NCBI GenBank assembly: GCA_018417955.1
Contig: JACTVC010000003.1
Span: 2,852,001-2,916,000, forward strand
Origin: Laccaria trichodermophora
Taxonomy: Eukaryota; Basidiomycota; Agaricomycetes; Agaricales; Hydnangiaceae
Direction of reading: 5' to 3'
Length of the DNA stretch: 64,000 nucleotides
Below, one piece after another: positions 1-10,944 of the stretch. Each line of letters begins with the position of its first letter. The first letter of the stretch is position 1. Both the position numbers and the translations under genes were made by a program. The notes under the pieces were generated by a model. It saw only the letters and a program-made list of their open reading frames with translations. It made no database searches and had not been told where the DNA came from.

Positions 1-1440
1 AGCTCGACACAGACCAATCATAGATTCTTCCACAGCCGTCAAATTTTGTAACTCTTCTGGAACTTTTCCCAAAAATAAACGATTAGCGAGAGCTATGGAA
101 GGCAACCGACCGGCAGAAAGACTCTTAGAACATGTTCTGCACAACACGACGGCATCAGGTTGGCCGTTATTTGTTATTACCCCCTCGGGTTCTAAAAGAA
201 GATCTGCCAAAGGTCCTTCTGGATACGGAAAGGGAGGAGGTATTACTGAGGGATGCAACCAACGTGAGTCTATTGTTTTATGTTCAGCTTCCTCCGTGTC
301 TGAGTCGTCACTGCTGCTTCCACTGCTTCCAGCTTCAAGGTTTCTTTCTTCAAAGTCAGGTCTCCTCAACAATGATAAGTCCAATTCAGACAAAGGTACA
401 ACTTTTGAGTCGGACTTTAATGTTTTCTCAGCACAAGAGGCACACGTTCTGGATGACAGAGCGGTGGAAGACGTCACAGATTTGAAATTGGTTACCAACG
501 AGGTCAACAACGATTGGGAAGGCACCTCGGGCCATTTTCTGCGGGCGTCGTTCAAAAATCCGGCCTGCGGATAGCGAAGGTGATGACGTGCATTACACTG
601 TAAGTATTTTTTCCCTTTTTGAGTCGATGAAATATAACGTTTGACTGTTCGTCGAATTTTTGAAAGTGAATCTGTAGAGGAGCAATCCAGGTTGTACATG
701 GCCACGACTCTCCTCAAAGGTTTCAACCTCAGCTTATGTACCGTGGCTGCAAGAAAATAGGTACTAAAATCAGAATTATTGGGAGGAGATAGCTCATCAA
801 CAGTACTTTCACAACCAGGAGGTTTTGAACTGTTTGTTGGTGAAGGATGACATTGGCCACCACATATATGCTCGAATAGTCTGGTTCTGAGTTCCTTGCG
901 TGTACCTCGACCATCCAATCCATGACTTCCACAGAAAAAAATCAAAGAGGGCAGGTCGACGTCCTCAAACTCTTCAAGAAAATCGAACACTTTGTGAAAT
1001 TGATTTGGATTTTGCAGAGTCTGGAGGTGACGTTCAAAAAAATCCATTGACGTTGAATCACACGTATTTCTCAATTTACTCAATTTCTTAAATCCCAGGT
1101 AGGAGCACAAATCTTCGAAGTGAGAAGCAACGCCAAACTCACGAAAAAAGTTTAACACTTCTTGCGAAAGTTCAATGGCAAGGGAGGACATCGAAATCGA
1201 AAAACTTGCGACAGATTGGCATGTTGCCGAGGCCCTACGGTGACAGTGTCCATAAAGTAGATGATGTACAAGAGCAATGCAGCGAGTTCGACGATCCAAG
1301 CCTTCGTACGAAATGCCATGTTGTGTTAATGCATGTACAAGTGCACTCGTGCTAGTGCCCAGCGCAAAACACGTAGATTGGTTGTCACAAAGGACAGATT
1401 TTAAATGATAATAATCAGCTTTTGACTTTTTTAACAACAT
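1..1440 (-). CDS. Helitron Rep/helicase protein, N-terminal part (runs off window)
   Basis: A reading frame starts at the ATG at 1440 and stays open to base 1, giving 480 codons without a stop; the rest lies outside the window. The translation carries hallmarks of the N-terminal region of basidiomycete Helitron transposases: a Cys pair in CASCAEKTL followed by SELDLSLLRRPD, and a second Cys pair in VLCRTCSKSL followed by LPSIALANRLFLGKVPEEL and EESMIGLCRA. Two similar segments (HGISYEGLDRRTR..LVHHLLYGHC near residue 55 and HGLDGRGTRKELR..LFEHICGGQC near 185) look like a duplicated SAP-like DNA-binding segment. In the family these precede the HUH Rep and PIF1-type helicase domains, which are not visible here. 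An in-frame TAG lies a few codons upstream of the ATG. An acid Ser/Asp stretch sits between the two Cys pairs. Whether the element is complete cannot be judged. Confidence 0.8.
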   Translation of the reverse strand, partial: MLLKKSKADYYHLKSVLCDNQSTCFALGTSTSALVHALTQHGISYEGLDRRTRCIALVHHLLYGHCHRRASATCQSVASFSISMSSLAIELSQEVLNFFREFGVASHFEDLCSYLGFKKLSKLRNTCDSTSMDFFERHLQTLQNPNQFHKVFDFLEEFEDVDLPSLIFFCGSHGLDGRGTRKELRTRLFEHICGGQCHPSPTNSSKPPGCESTVDELSPPNNSDFSTYFLAATVHKLRLKPLRRVVAMYNLDCSSTDSLSKIRRTVKRYISSTQKGKKYLQCNARHHLRYPQAGFLNDARRKWPEVPSQSLLTSLVTNFKSVTSSTALSSRTCASCAEKTLKSDSKVVPLSELDLSLLRRPDFEERNLEAGSSGSSSDDSDTEEAEHKTIDSRWLHPSVIPPPFPYPEGPLADLLLEPEGVITNNGQPDAVVLCRTCSKSLSAGRLPSIALANRLFLGKVPEELQNLTAVEESMIGLCRA

Positions 1441-1583
1441 ATGTGGATACACAACAGGTTCAATATGGTCCTATCCAATTGGTTAACATACAAAAACAAC
1501 GAGCGAAAACAAAGAGGGGGACGTACATCATTTGTGGCCGAACTGATTGAAGCAGGAGAAAGGGTGTTGAGGGGCAACATCCC

Positions 1584-1990
1584 TCGTTGATCAACATCAA
1601 CAACAGCAGGGAGAACCGAAGGCTGTCATAAATTGAATTAAAAAAAGTGGCGAGGCGCCTTCCCATCCGCCCCCCAGAAAAAAAACGCACAATAACACTG
1701 TCATTTTCAGGTGGACGCCTACTTTCGTCCGCGATGGCAAAAAGTGGGCATGGAAAAGGAACAGCAGTGTCAAGCGGCGACATCTGTCGTCGATCAACAT
1801 CAACAACGGCAGGAAGAGACGAGAGCTGTCATAAATTGAATTAAAAAAGAGATGAGACCCCCCCCCAAAAAAAAAAAGAACGCACACAAACAACGCCGTT
1901 TCGAACCGGACCGCTGCTTTCCTCCGCGAGGGCAGGGAGTGGACGAGCCGAGAACTAATGTTCAACGAAAAATTAGTGACAGCACATTAA
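1584..1990. repeat. two tandem copies of a ~203-base unit
   Basis: The segment beginning tcgttgatcaacatcaacaa at 1584 recurs at 1787 as tcgtcgatcaacatcaacaa, and the similarity continues through tgtcataaattgaattaaaa, a C-rich/A-rich stretch, and tcctccgcgagg/tcgtccgcgatgg. Copies are diverged. It lies about 150 bases upstream of the Helitron reading frame. No gene is supported between 1441 and 2640. Confidence 0.65.
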
Positions 1991-2536
1991 AATTTCATAA
2001 AGACACACCAAGTCGGCCGGCAAACCAATGCCAGTGCCATCTCTCAATTCCTTCATATAAGCTCGCCAATCCAAGCCAAGACATAAATCGGTCTGATTCA
2101 AACTTGAGGAGGTACGGAAATTCATCACACAAGTGGCCCAGCCAGTAGGCAACAAAACAGAAAGAGCGGCGCTATGAACATTTCCAGGTGAACGCAGAGC
2201 CAGACGATCGACACAGGCGTGAGATAGATAAGAGTGGTCTCCTGAATGTTCAGCGACCGAGACAGGAAGGCCACCGAGTGTGAATGAAAAGGCTTGAACA
2301 GACGCCATGACAGTGTAAGAGCAAGCAGAACGTGAGACAAAAATTCCAGATGGATGCACGTGGTTGGAACAAACAGATCATCACGAGGGCAGAAGATTTC
2401 GAGCAGGGGAGGCGAAAACGATTATTTATTCTACAGACCATAGGATTGAAATTCGAAAACCATCCATGCCTTCCACACGTTTAAACATTGGGCATCGTAT
2501 AACAATTGCAACGAGCATTAACATTGGAAAAGTATG

Positions 2537-2715
2537 AAAGTAGTGATTCAAAACCTTCAGGCTGTACCGCCTACCTCCTCATTACTGGCGAAAAGCCATA
2601 TCTCTGATGTTTAAATATCGTTCAATGTGAAAGTAATCATTCAAAACCTTCAGTTTTCACTGCCTACTTGCCCATTACCGACGAGAAGCCACATTTCTGT
2701 TTTCTAAATATTGTC
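2537..2715. repeat. short direct repeat, two ~80-base copies
   Basis: A segment with attcaaaaccttcag, tgcctac, cattac, gagaagccaca and tttaaatat appears near 2540 and again near 2635. The second copy runs into the 3' end of the unknown gene at 2675-3376, so the last codons of that gene lie in the repeat. The copies are roughly three-quarters identical by eye. Confidence 0.55.
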
Positions 2716-3376
2716 CAAGGGCTTTGATCAAACAGCGTTGGTTCAGACATTCGTCGCCTAAGGTCCAACTGTAACTGCGACTTAAGAAATTGCTGGGTGA
2801 CGCACAATGTGTCCATTCGAACAACCCAACTGATGAGAAGCCCAAAAGTTGACGATGTGTAACGGGACAAATGAGAGGGTCGTTATGTGGATGGTCGCGC
2901 GAAGACATGATGAGGTCAAACCCCCGCGTCTGTAAATGATGATAGGCATCGGTGCCTACACAGTGTCGATAGGCATAAGCGACCTGCTCATTCAGTGTCT
3001 GCTTAGGATACAAGCATCCGACATGCTCCGAGGTGACGAAATTCATCAAGCCAGTGTGGTTTGCGCCGACGACCACGCTGAAGAATGAATCGGTACTGAG
3101 AGCCTCCGACACTGTCACTGCGTTACCATCGGGGTTGACGTAGATAGAGTGGCTGAAAACACCGTCAATGAACCTCGACCGAACACCGGTGCCACTCAAT
3201 TGGTACTGAAGATTCCGCAAAAAATCTGAATAGATGTGCAGGCCACCACGAGGGACGGCAATGTTCAAATCTTGGGGTGCCCAGTTTGAACCACACCCAT
3301 TCGATACGACTTTCAAAGCCAGGGAACCAACAATAGCAGAGTTGTTCTCTCTGAGTAAATTGAAAAAAATAGCCAT
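2675..3376 (-). CDS. lineage-specific unknown protein, nucleotidyltransferase-like family
   Basis: A 233-codon frame from an ATG at 3376. The start ENNSAIVGSLALKVV followed by APQDLNIAVPRGG resembles a large, unnamed agaricomycete family in which this segment (S-A-x-V-G-S..., then P-x-D-L-N/D-x-x-V-P) looks like a nucleotidyltransferase-fold core; that functional link is inference. Later segments HTGLMNFVTSEHVGCLYP and a C-terminal NDPLICPVTHRQL also fit the family pattern I remember. An upstream exon is likely: a donor at 3433 (gtctgt) and an acceptor just before the ATG would join a short piece ending at 3434, so the N-terminus is uncertain. The final 40 bases lie in a local direct repeat. 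Confidence 0.55.
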   Translation of the reverse strand: MAIFFNLLRENNSAIVGSLALKVVSNGCGSNWAPQDLNIAVPRGGLHIYSDFLRNLQYQLSGTGVRSRFIDGVFSHSIYVNPDGNAVTVSEALSTDSFFSVVVGANHTGLMNFVTSEHVGCLYPKQTLNEQVAYAYRHCVGTDAYHHLQTRGFDLIMSSRDHPHNDPLICPVTHRQLLGFSSVGLFEWTHCASPSNFLSRSYSWTLGDECLNQRCLIKALGQYLENRNVASRR

Positions 3377-3886
3377 ATTTTCTGGATCAACCGATTAATT
3401 AAAACAACAAATGTTCAAAAACAAAAAACAGACCTAATCCCATGAAAGGCATCAAAAGTCAACAGATCCTGATGCGAATATATTCCTGGACGCCTTGGCG
3501 AACATCGCGACTGGTTGCAGCAAACCGAACAAGCGTCGCCATTGGACACGATTCGAATATGAAATGCATTACGTCTCGCCCACAACCAAAGAGGAAGCCG
3601 GCATAATCGAAGGATGCCTGCATTGTACAGGCAGGGAAGGAAGGCGGAATCTAGTCCAAGCGAGGCAAAGAACTATGTATGACACCTTGATGACACCGTG
3701 CAACGTAAGGGGTCACATTCAGCTCCTATCATCTTCAGACTCAAAACTCCTAATGCACCGTAGGGTGACGAGAAACTACACAACATCAATGCCAATGCCA
3801 GCATCTGCAAAGGTAACGGCTCGTCCTCTATAACAATCATACGAGCACTTACAAATAACAAGATAACACCCAGGATCTGTCAAGGA

Positions 3887-4285
3887 ATGCTGTTCGACAC
3901 TGGAGATGACTACCGATTCAGCTTTGTCCCGGTCCCATTTCGACCGGGAATCATTAATGCGATCACGGTAGACGACCTATATATCCCTTACTGGGTTCAC
4001 TCAAATTCTGATCACAACGGCTGGGAAAACCTCGCGACATACAAGCGTCAAATTCACATTACCGCCGAAAATGGATCTCGATATTACTCTGTCCACTTTG
4101 CTGATCAATCCAAGAACTATCCTCGAAATTATGGGATTGAATCTGTCGCCAGCCCATTTTACGAAGAATGGCTGGGAGCTCTACTTGTTCTTCGGATGGG
4201 GCCAGAAGGTGAGCCGATGATCTGTAATCAGGGAGATATACTGTATACGAAAGAACTGCTGCAGCGGTATGCATATTTCTCTTAA
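3887..4285 (+). CDS. unknown small protein or terminal exon
   Basis: A 132-codon frame with balanced composition, beginning at ATG 3887 and ending in TAA. Segments such as YIPYWVHSNSDHNGWENL and FYEEWLGALLVLRMGPEGEP look like unnamed agaricomycete proteins that end in a W.G..LV.R motif. An acceptor (cacccag) lies just upstream at about 3872, so this may be the last exon of a gene with further exons near 3500-3800. I do not recognise a function. It is convergent to nothing close; the minus-strand unknown gene at 2675-3376 is divergent from it. Confidence 0.45.
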   Translation: MLFDTGDDYRFSFVPVPFRPGIINAITVDDLYIPYWVHSNSDHNGWENLATYKRQIHITAENGSRYYSVHFADQSKNYPRNYGIESVASPFYEEWLGALLVLRMGPEGEPMICNQGDILYTKELLQRYAYFS

Positions 4286-5373
4286 ACCCCGCAAAAAAAA
4301 AAAAGAAACATTTATTACAGGTTCTTGTCAACGTACCACGCATCGGGAATACTTGAGCGAAGATAGAATAGGGCGAGGTGCATGCCAGTGATGGTCTAAG
4401 GGCCGGACCAACTGAGTGCCTGATTCTGACATTAATTCGTATCGAAAGCATGTATAGAAAAATGAAGAACACTCGAAAATTATGGGCACCGACTTGTCTG
4501 GCGAACCAGCAGTAAATGCCTCTGAAAATCATCAACAGAACAACAACGACAAAACATCCGCCAGCGCCGCCAAAAATAGCCACACAGTGGCCAGAGCAAA
4601 CACATACAAAAGATGCTCGAATGCCGCCAAAAATAGACACCAGAATACGGGAACAGCCGTAACAGGTCACGAGGAAACCAAACAAGAACAAAATTGAGAA
4701 TTTTTTCCCTGGCTGGGCCCGAGGGTGTAATAACCCTTACTAACGTATCGGGTATGTTGTAGATTTTACGTAAGGACTCTTAAGCAGAACCAAGCAGGCG
4801 TCAACAGGGCATCTAACTAGAGTTTCTTGTTAGATCATATGTGTGTACGAATGATAATAGGGGGTTCGTACTCGAGTATGCTTATTTGCTCGCATTCGTC
4901 GTCCGCCGAGGGTGTGGCCGGCAGTGCTTTGAGACAACAGGTCGACGTTTCCTGGCTTCAGCGGAGTCGTTGTTTAAATACGGCCCCGGAGTATGCCAAC
5001 CTACAAGGGACCTCAAGATGAGAAGAGCTGAACCTCGTAATCGCCTTACTCGGCTATACCCCGGTGGAGTGTCGGGCCTCGACACAACACTGAAGCCAAT
5101 TGTTTGGTTGTGTTTGGTAGGAGCTTCGGAGTAGATAGAAGACTTGTTTGTACGCGAACGGGGAATCATCATCATCAAATCATCATTCACCTCGAGCACT
5201 GCGACTGAGCTCTGAGGCGACTCGCGCTACATCACTCGGCACCCCTCCACCGGGAAAAACGGTACATCATGTACATATGCATGGATGTTATGGACGTACG
5301 CGTGGCATTGCCGCCTACTGCTTATTCATCTCAAGCCTGCGCTACGCGGCTTCGGCAGATGGGTGAGACAAGG
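4286..5373. other. no supported gene
   Basis: Short overlapping frames occur on both strands but none has recognisable motifs or consistent splice signals. It serves as the upstream region of the dehydrogenase gene. Confidence 0.5.
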
Positions 5374-5380
5374 TATAAAT
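5374..5380 (+). promoter_or_regulatory. TATA box of the dehydrogenase gene
   Basis: TATAAAT lies 42-48 bases upstream of the ATG at 5422, a normal spacing for a basidiomycete TATA promoter. Position is seen; function is inferred. Confidence 0.6.
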
Positions 5381-5421
5381 AACCCATAACCCGCAATCCA
5401 GATAGCATCGTCTAACCTACA

Positions 5422-6481
5422 ATGTCGACTCCGAGCTTGCCTTCCGACTATTTCTTGCACCGCTACCAATTCACGGAGACGAATCATCGAGATGTCTACC
5501 CCGCTCTTCAGGATGTCGTTTCCGATTCACAAGTTGGTAAAACGGTTCTTATCACTGGAGCGAGTCAGGGCATTGGGAAGGTGTGTTCCAGTTATATCTG
5601 AGCTTTCAAGACTCTAACGTTCCCATTTTTGTTGTAAAGGGAATCGCATTAGCTTTTACCAACGCAGGTGCGTCTGGCTTGGTCCTAGCCGCACGGAACG
5701 TGCAGAAGCTGGAGGAAACGAAAGCGGAAATTCTGAAGATAAGCAGCAAAGCCAAGGTCTTGGTGGTGAGCGTCGACACAACCTCGCCAGAGGCTGTCAG
5801 CGCTCTCGAAAGGACAGTGAAAGATGTATTTGGCCACGTTGACATCCTCGTCAACAATGCTGGGATCGGCGGACGAGGTCTCGTCAAGGATATCGACGTC
5901 AAAAAGTGGTGGAGCGACATGGTGTGTTTTTTCTTCCCTTGGCCCGCCCGAAGACGTTGATCATTTTTCATTCATAGGAAGTAAACGTCAAAGGAACGTT
6001 TCTCGTCACTCAAGCGTACCTCCGCCTCCTGCCCGCTGACAAGCGAGGCTTTATCGGCAATGTGGGGTCTTACGCTGCGGAGATGGTGGTACCCAGCGCT
6101 AGCAGTTACATCGTGTCCAAGCTTGCTGTCCATCGCTTCACGGAGCTAGTCTCCTCGGAACATTCAAACGTGCAGGTTGTTGCGTTCCATCCTGGTAGCG
6201 TCATGACCTCTATAGTGGCGGACATGAGCGACTTTGCGCACTTTGCGCAGGATAAAGGTTAGAAATCCCTACCCGCTCAATCCCCTCCTTGATTCACGCT
6301 TCCTTTAGTTGTGCTTCCTGGAATCTTTGCCGTCTATGTCTGTTCGGAGCGCGCTGCGTACTTAGATGGGAGGTACGCATCTTGCAACTGGGATGTTCTG
6401 GAGTTGGAAGCGAAGGAGGACGAGATTATCTCAAAGGACTTGCTGAAGGAGAGGCTGACGGGCGTTTATAGCACTGTCTGA
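5422..6481 (+). CDS. classical short-chain dehydrogenase/reductase
   Basis: Exons 5422-5580, 5640-5921, 5978-6257 and 6309-6481 join in phase to a 297-residue protein. It is an NAD(P)-dependent oxidoreductase of the classical SDR family: cofactor motif TGASQGIG near residue 50, NNAGIGG near 125, and the catalytic set Ser-Tyr-Lys as GSYAAE...SSYIVSKLAVHRF (Y and K of YxxxK). The C-terminal part LDGRYASCNWDV is typical of fungal members. Length is slightly above the usual 250-280, with an N-terminal extension. All three introns (51-59 bases) have GT-AG ends. The donor after the first exon falls directly behind the GIGK of the cofactor motif. No signal peptide or membrane segment is seen, so it is probably cytosolic. 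Substrate cannot be predicted. A TATA box sits 42 bases upstream of the start codon. Confidence 0.9.
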
Positions 6482-7283
6482 AAAAAGCTATAGCCTGCGT
6501 GATGGATCTCTTAGAAAAAGGCCGAAACATGACCGCACCTGACGATATAGTCGACGGTCGCTGCCTTACAGGGGTTTTCCAATTGAGTAGAAATTTCTGG
6601 TAACGAGCAGGTCAAATTCGTAGAGTCGAATTACCCATGAGCAACTTGCTAGGGCCAAAGGACCTCATTATAATATTAACCGTCCATTATCTGAATTTTG
6701 ATGAGCCTCACCACAGATGTGGCTCTCAAAATTTTGTCTTTCATTCTTGAGATGTAGTCTATTTGGTACACTTAAAAAGGTTTCCTCAATCGCGGAAACA
6801 CCTTTCGATGCCGCAATCGGGGCCTCACTATCCGCTATCGTTGGGATCACATTCGAGGATTCCATTTTCAAGGGAAAAGCGGGAGCCGCAATAGCGGTTT
6901 CCACCTTCGGGATGCATGTTTTCCTCGATCGGGGTCACCTCAATCGAACAGATGAGGGGGTCACACAGGGAGTGAACGGAGAGGGGGGCTGAACCCAGTT
7001 GAGAGTTCAGGGCCCGAGGGCGAGAGCAGACGGGTGATCCCAAACAGGAGGAGGGGAACCAGAGTTCAGAGGGGAACGGGGAGAGAGCGGAAAAAACGGA
7101 TTCATTGGTGTGACGCTATCTACGCTATCGAGGACTCCGCGAATGCGGATCGCTGGAGTGAGGTTACCAGCCGCGTGACGGAGGTGACGGCGCGCGCCAA
7201 AAGGGAGGGTTGCCAGCACTCACGTGACGTAACCCGGTCACGTCACCAGGCGTGATACAGCATGGATTCCAATTTTGACTTGT
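6482..7283. other. no supported gene
   Basis: Purine-rich stretches near 6950-7100 and a small inverted CACGTGACGT/TCACGTCA pair near 7221 are present. No frame has recognisable protein motifs. Confidence 0.5.
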
Positions 7284-7291
7284 ATTCGTTC

Positions 7292-8108
7292 CAGGGGGCC
7301 GCCATCGGAGAAATCCGTGAAATGCACTGGTACAGTCGGGTCGTGGGAGAGAGCACGTGCATTCCAAATGGCTCAGCGATAACAAATCACGGCAAGGCTT
7401 TTTATGAAAGCGCAAAGATGTGGTCGGAAGGATAAGAATGCTAGCAAATGAGACAAATATTTGGGTGGTGCGGGTAAAGAGGAGGGGTGAAATGCGAGTT
7501 GTGTTCTCAGCCTGAGCACAACTTGGAGCACGAAATAGTAGGGAATTATTATCAATAAAGTTGCAACTGAGAGAAAATGGTAGTATACTCTGACACATAC
7601 CTAGTATATGAGACGATTTGTCGCTTCTTGAGTGCAGCGCTATTCCACTTGGAATTATGCCTATGGATTTGTGCGCGCTGAGGGTGGTCAAAGTGATCAC
7701 CTCCTGGCGCAGTCTCAGACCACATTCAACCTGGTGAATTCCGGTGTCTGTATCTATTGCGGCTGTAGGACAAATGCCGTATTTCATTTGTATAGTAACT
7801 CAGTGGGTGATTTTAGGTAGTTGCGCACTTGTTGCGCTGCGCGCACATCTGCAGAGCTCGCAGAATGGTAGACTTTAAATTTATACTTAAGTAAAGGCTC
7901 GTTAATAGCTATATATCGGACAGATGATCTACTCCGGCAAAGCTGAAAAAGCAAGAAGTGTGTAGTACTTTGGATAAGTGGAAGCGCTATGCAGCGCGGT
8001 GCAGGCGAGTGTTGGGCGAGTGCAGGTGCTGTTTGGAATGCACGTGCTTTCTCCCACGACCCGACTGTACCAGTGCATTTCACGGATTTCTCCGATGGCG
8101 GCCCCCTG
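7292..8108. mobile_element. hAT-like non-autonomous element, 817 bases, 8-base target duplication
   Basis: The ends are inverted repeats of about 77 bases: 7292-7368 (CAGGGGGCCGCCATCGG...) and 8032-8108 (...CCGATGGCGGCCCCCTG), with one mismatch seen. ATTCGTTC stands directly outside both ends (7284-7291 and 8109-8116). An 8-base duplication and a terminus starting CAGGGG fit the hAT superfamily (consensus YARNG). No transposase frame is present, so it depends on another element. The near-identity of the arms suggests recent movement. Confidence 0.85.
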
Positions 8109-8177
8109 ATTCGTTCGATCAAAGTCCCTTCGGTATCTAGATCGAATATATCGAAGGACTTGGTTGTTGAATTCAAC

Positions 8178-8262
8178 CAGACATGGCGTTGTCAACGCAT
8201 CTCCAGCTGTGCGCGTTCGTTGATGGCAGATGCTTGCGACCGGGGTTCGATTCCAGTGTCTG
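8178..8262 (+). other. degenerate tRNA-like sequence
   Basis: The ends CAGACAT and GTGTCTG can form a 7-base-pair acceptor stem, GCATCT and AGATGC can pair as an anticodon-type stem around a ~25-base loop, and GGGGTTCGATTCC resembles the B box. The D arm and T stem do not pair properly, so this looks like a tRNA relic or the head of a SINE. A similar but weaker arrangement lies near 7695-7765 inside the hAT-like element. Confidence 0.3.
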
Positions 8263-8404
8263 TATATAAAGCAGCTGTACTCGTTCGTTTTGCGAGTCAA
8301 ACTCAATACTTCAAGCTTATCCGAATGCTTTTCGATGGCTCGATATGGGAGGTAAAGGCACTTATTCAGCAAGATACATTAACGTACTTGAAACCACACC
8401 AACG

Positions 8405-8983
8405 TTAAAGTTTCCCTTTCACAGTCCCCTCGCCTTCACCAGCCAGAAGCGCCCCCAGCCCATTCTTGAGGTTCTGCCCCATTGGAGTGCTCCTCCTCGA
8501 CTGACTCTCAACAAATACGTGCGTGTACCCACCCACCGCGGCAGGCGAATCTTCACCCTCCTTGAAGATGCCTACTTCGTAGGACACCGACGACAAGCCA
8601 AGCTTGGTGACGCGTAATCCGAGGTGAAGGACATCTGGAAAAGACAGGGGGGCAAAGAACTACGTGATTGTCAGTGCATGGTACTGCTTCAGTGTAAAAC
8701 ACGTACCTGACAAAACGACGACACTACCAACCCAATTAGAGGCGAACTCGTCGGGCTTTGGCCACATTTCTCAATGAGATACGTGTTTATTATAGAATCG
8801 AAGAGGTGGTAGTAAACTGAGTTATTCATGTGTGCATATTGGTCGTTGTCGCTCCTTCGTTACTGTAAACGTGAACTCGGGTCATTGTCAGGGAGAGAAG
8901 GAGAAGCCTCACCATCGTGTGCGGTAGTCCAGGAAGTAGAGGTATTCTGCACGAGTGCGAGATTTGAGGTCCGCTTGGACCAT
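8405..8983 (-). CDS. hotdog-fold acyl-CoA thioesterase (4HBT family)
   Basis: Exons 8913-8983, 8707-8854 and 8405-8659 join in phase to 157 residues. The protein matches the fungal 4-hydroxybenzoyl-CoA/YbgC-type thioesterase family: TRWSDNDQYAHMNNSVYYH holds the catalytic Asp region, then FFAPLSFPDVLHLGLRVT and AAVGGYTHVFV complete the hotdog core. Expected reaction is hydrolysis of an acyl-CoA to free acid and CoA; the substrate is unknown. The start ATG has a good context (caaccATGg in effect tcaacATGg). Introns are 58 and 47 bases; the second splices after cag and before ttctttgcc, restoring the conserved FFAP motif. A decayed copy of the same gene lies at 35.2-35.6 kb on the same strand. 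No targeting signal is evident. Confidence 0.88.
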
Positions 8984-8999
8984 GTTGACTGGTGCAGCT

Positions 9000-10944
9000 C
9001 AAGAGAGGGCGATGGAAAAGTGAGAGCAAGTATCCGGTCCGGGTCACCGGTCCAATTGGCTCTGAAGATCCCACGCCTTTACAGTTTTCAATAACAACGC
9101 TTCTCCTTTTATCGATGGTTTCGACATTGTGTTCACGCTCCAGCTATTGCTGACCGTGTTTACTATACAGGCCGAGCCCGCAAGCTTTCCCTCAGTCCAG
9201 AGGAATCAATCCACAGCAAGTTCAACTTACCCTGGATCCGCCCCATGTAACTTATAGCAAGTCGGGGAAATCTGAAATGCAGCGCCCTATAATTATTGAA
9301 GGTCCTGTTTACGATTGCGCCGGCACCGATAATGCTACATCCCGCTGTTCGTCCACCTTCTGCGCCATAAAGCTTCTAATGCTTAGATGGCTTGTTGGTG
9401 GGTACCTTTTTACTGCCGTTCACTCCACGTATCTCATTGTACCAACCACTTAACTTTTGCCTAGATGGTTAGACTCTGCAAAAAAAATGTTGTCCTTTCA
9501 TCTTGCCCGGTGACATCCGGACGGCGGGCTACGAATCCGAAGCTCAGGCCTTAGGAACCAAATCAATCTATGTCACCAGTATCAAATTATAGATCCAGTT
9601 CCTTTACACCACGTCCGGCTACTACGATAGTCCTACTTTTAGACGATCTCTCATACGACTTACTGCGAAGTCGAGCACAGAGTTCTTGTGAGCAGCGTAT
9701 TGACTTCGTGCTCAGGACAGTATCTGATTGAACTCATCCTTGATCATGTCATACCTGACTGCACTGAAGGATATACTTTTGATTTCCTCTCTAGGCACTC
9801 ACTCAAATCTGGATAGCTGGCTTCAGCTTAAAACCCGAAGCTTAGCATGGCCTCAGCCCCAAGCTCAACGTTTTGTCGCTCAGGTAAGGATTCGGTTCAC
9901 AAAAGCTGTATAGATACTCATCCAACCCTCTCCTTCCAGCCAATCCCTTGCGCGCAAAGGACTCAAAAGCCTTCAAGAATCAGATTTAAAATCGAGAATA
10001 CGACGCCGAGTTGATGTGAGCAACTGTATTCATTCGGCGCTCTACTATACTTACACCGCCAAGTCTCTCCATCATGATGCCTTAGGCCCTTAGCATGCAG
10101 TGACTGAACCAAAAAGACACAAGAGACAAATCAGCTGGACCAGGAGTCGATCCCGAAACTTTGGTCTAAATACGCCTGCCTTGGGTATAATCTTGATCCC
10201 TTTTGACCATGCCCACCTGTATTCGTACTCACACGGCGTGGTACTTCCAGCTCGGCCTCCTGTTCAAGGCTATATTTTTTCTGGCCTTAGGCTGCACACG
10301 GCTGACAAAAAGATCATGTTCACAACATGTTCAACTTATATGAATTCAGGGAGTCGAACCCAATTCGCGGACGTCAATTTTAATTTAATTTTATCCATAA
10401 AAAACATCTATTGACCCTAATCCCATTTTCTAGTTCACTTTTTGCGCAAGGAGCATTTTCGCTATGCGCCGTACCTTTGAATTGTGGTTGGTTTCGGTGA
10501 TACATTCAGGATGTAAATGACTTTAGCCACGGAAACATTGGCAACATTCGCCTAGATGCCAGGAGACGAACTCGGCACTCTACACCGGCCTAGCGCGTTG
10601 TTGACGCAAATATTCTCAGTCTTCCAATCCACTCGTCTCCGAGAAGAAGAAAAATGTTTACAAGGTGCATTTAAAAATGTGGATCACCAACACTCCCAGT
10701 GACCGAATTCCTGCCGCCCATCGTTCGGTTTGCGTCGAAATCTCGAAGCCATTCAATGAAATAACTTTCTCGATTTTCGACCTCGAGCGCCAAATCGTGT
10801 TTTCCCGAAGTACGTCATCTTGTTGGATATTGAAGGTCAAAATAATTCAACCCTTCTACCAGAATTATGGAGCTCTACGATGCCGTGAGTATTATGTTAT
10901 CGTCTAAAGCGTTGATTCCACTGATAATTACTGTGAACCTCCCT
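9000..10944. other. no supported gene
   Basis: About 1.9 kb between the thioesterase and the glycosyltransferase. Several short frames exist (for example 10680-10907 plus), and two fragments resemble tRNA B boxes (near 10140 and 10350, minus), but none forms a complete structure. I see no gene here that I can support. Confidence 0.5.

Noticed and set aside
1460..1965. Two minus frames with a shared FFNSIYDS segment
   Set aside because: The shared peptide is explained by the 203-base tandem repeat, not by protein conservation.
7164..7787. 207-codon minus frame
   Set aside because: It runs through the left inverted repeat and interior of the hAT-like element; its ending similarity to a plus frame at 7958-8140 is simply the inverted repeat.
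10100..10414. Plus frame and T-arm-like tRNA pieces
   Set aside because: GGTTCGA-like strings occur without a matching acceptor stem or anticodon arm.
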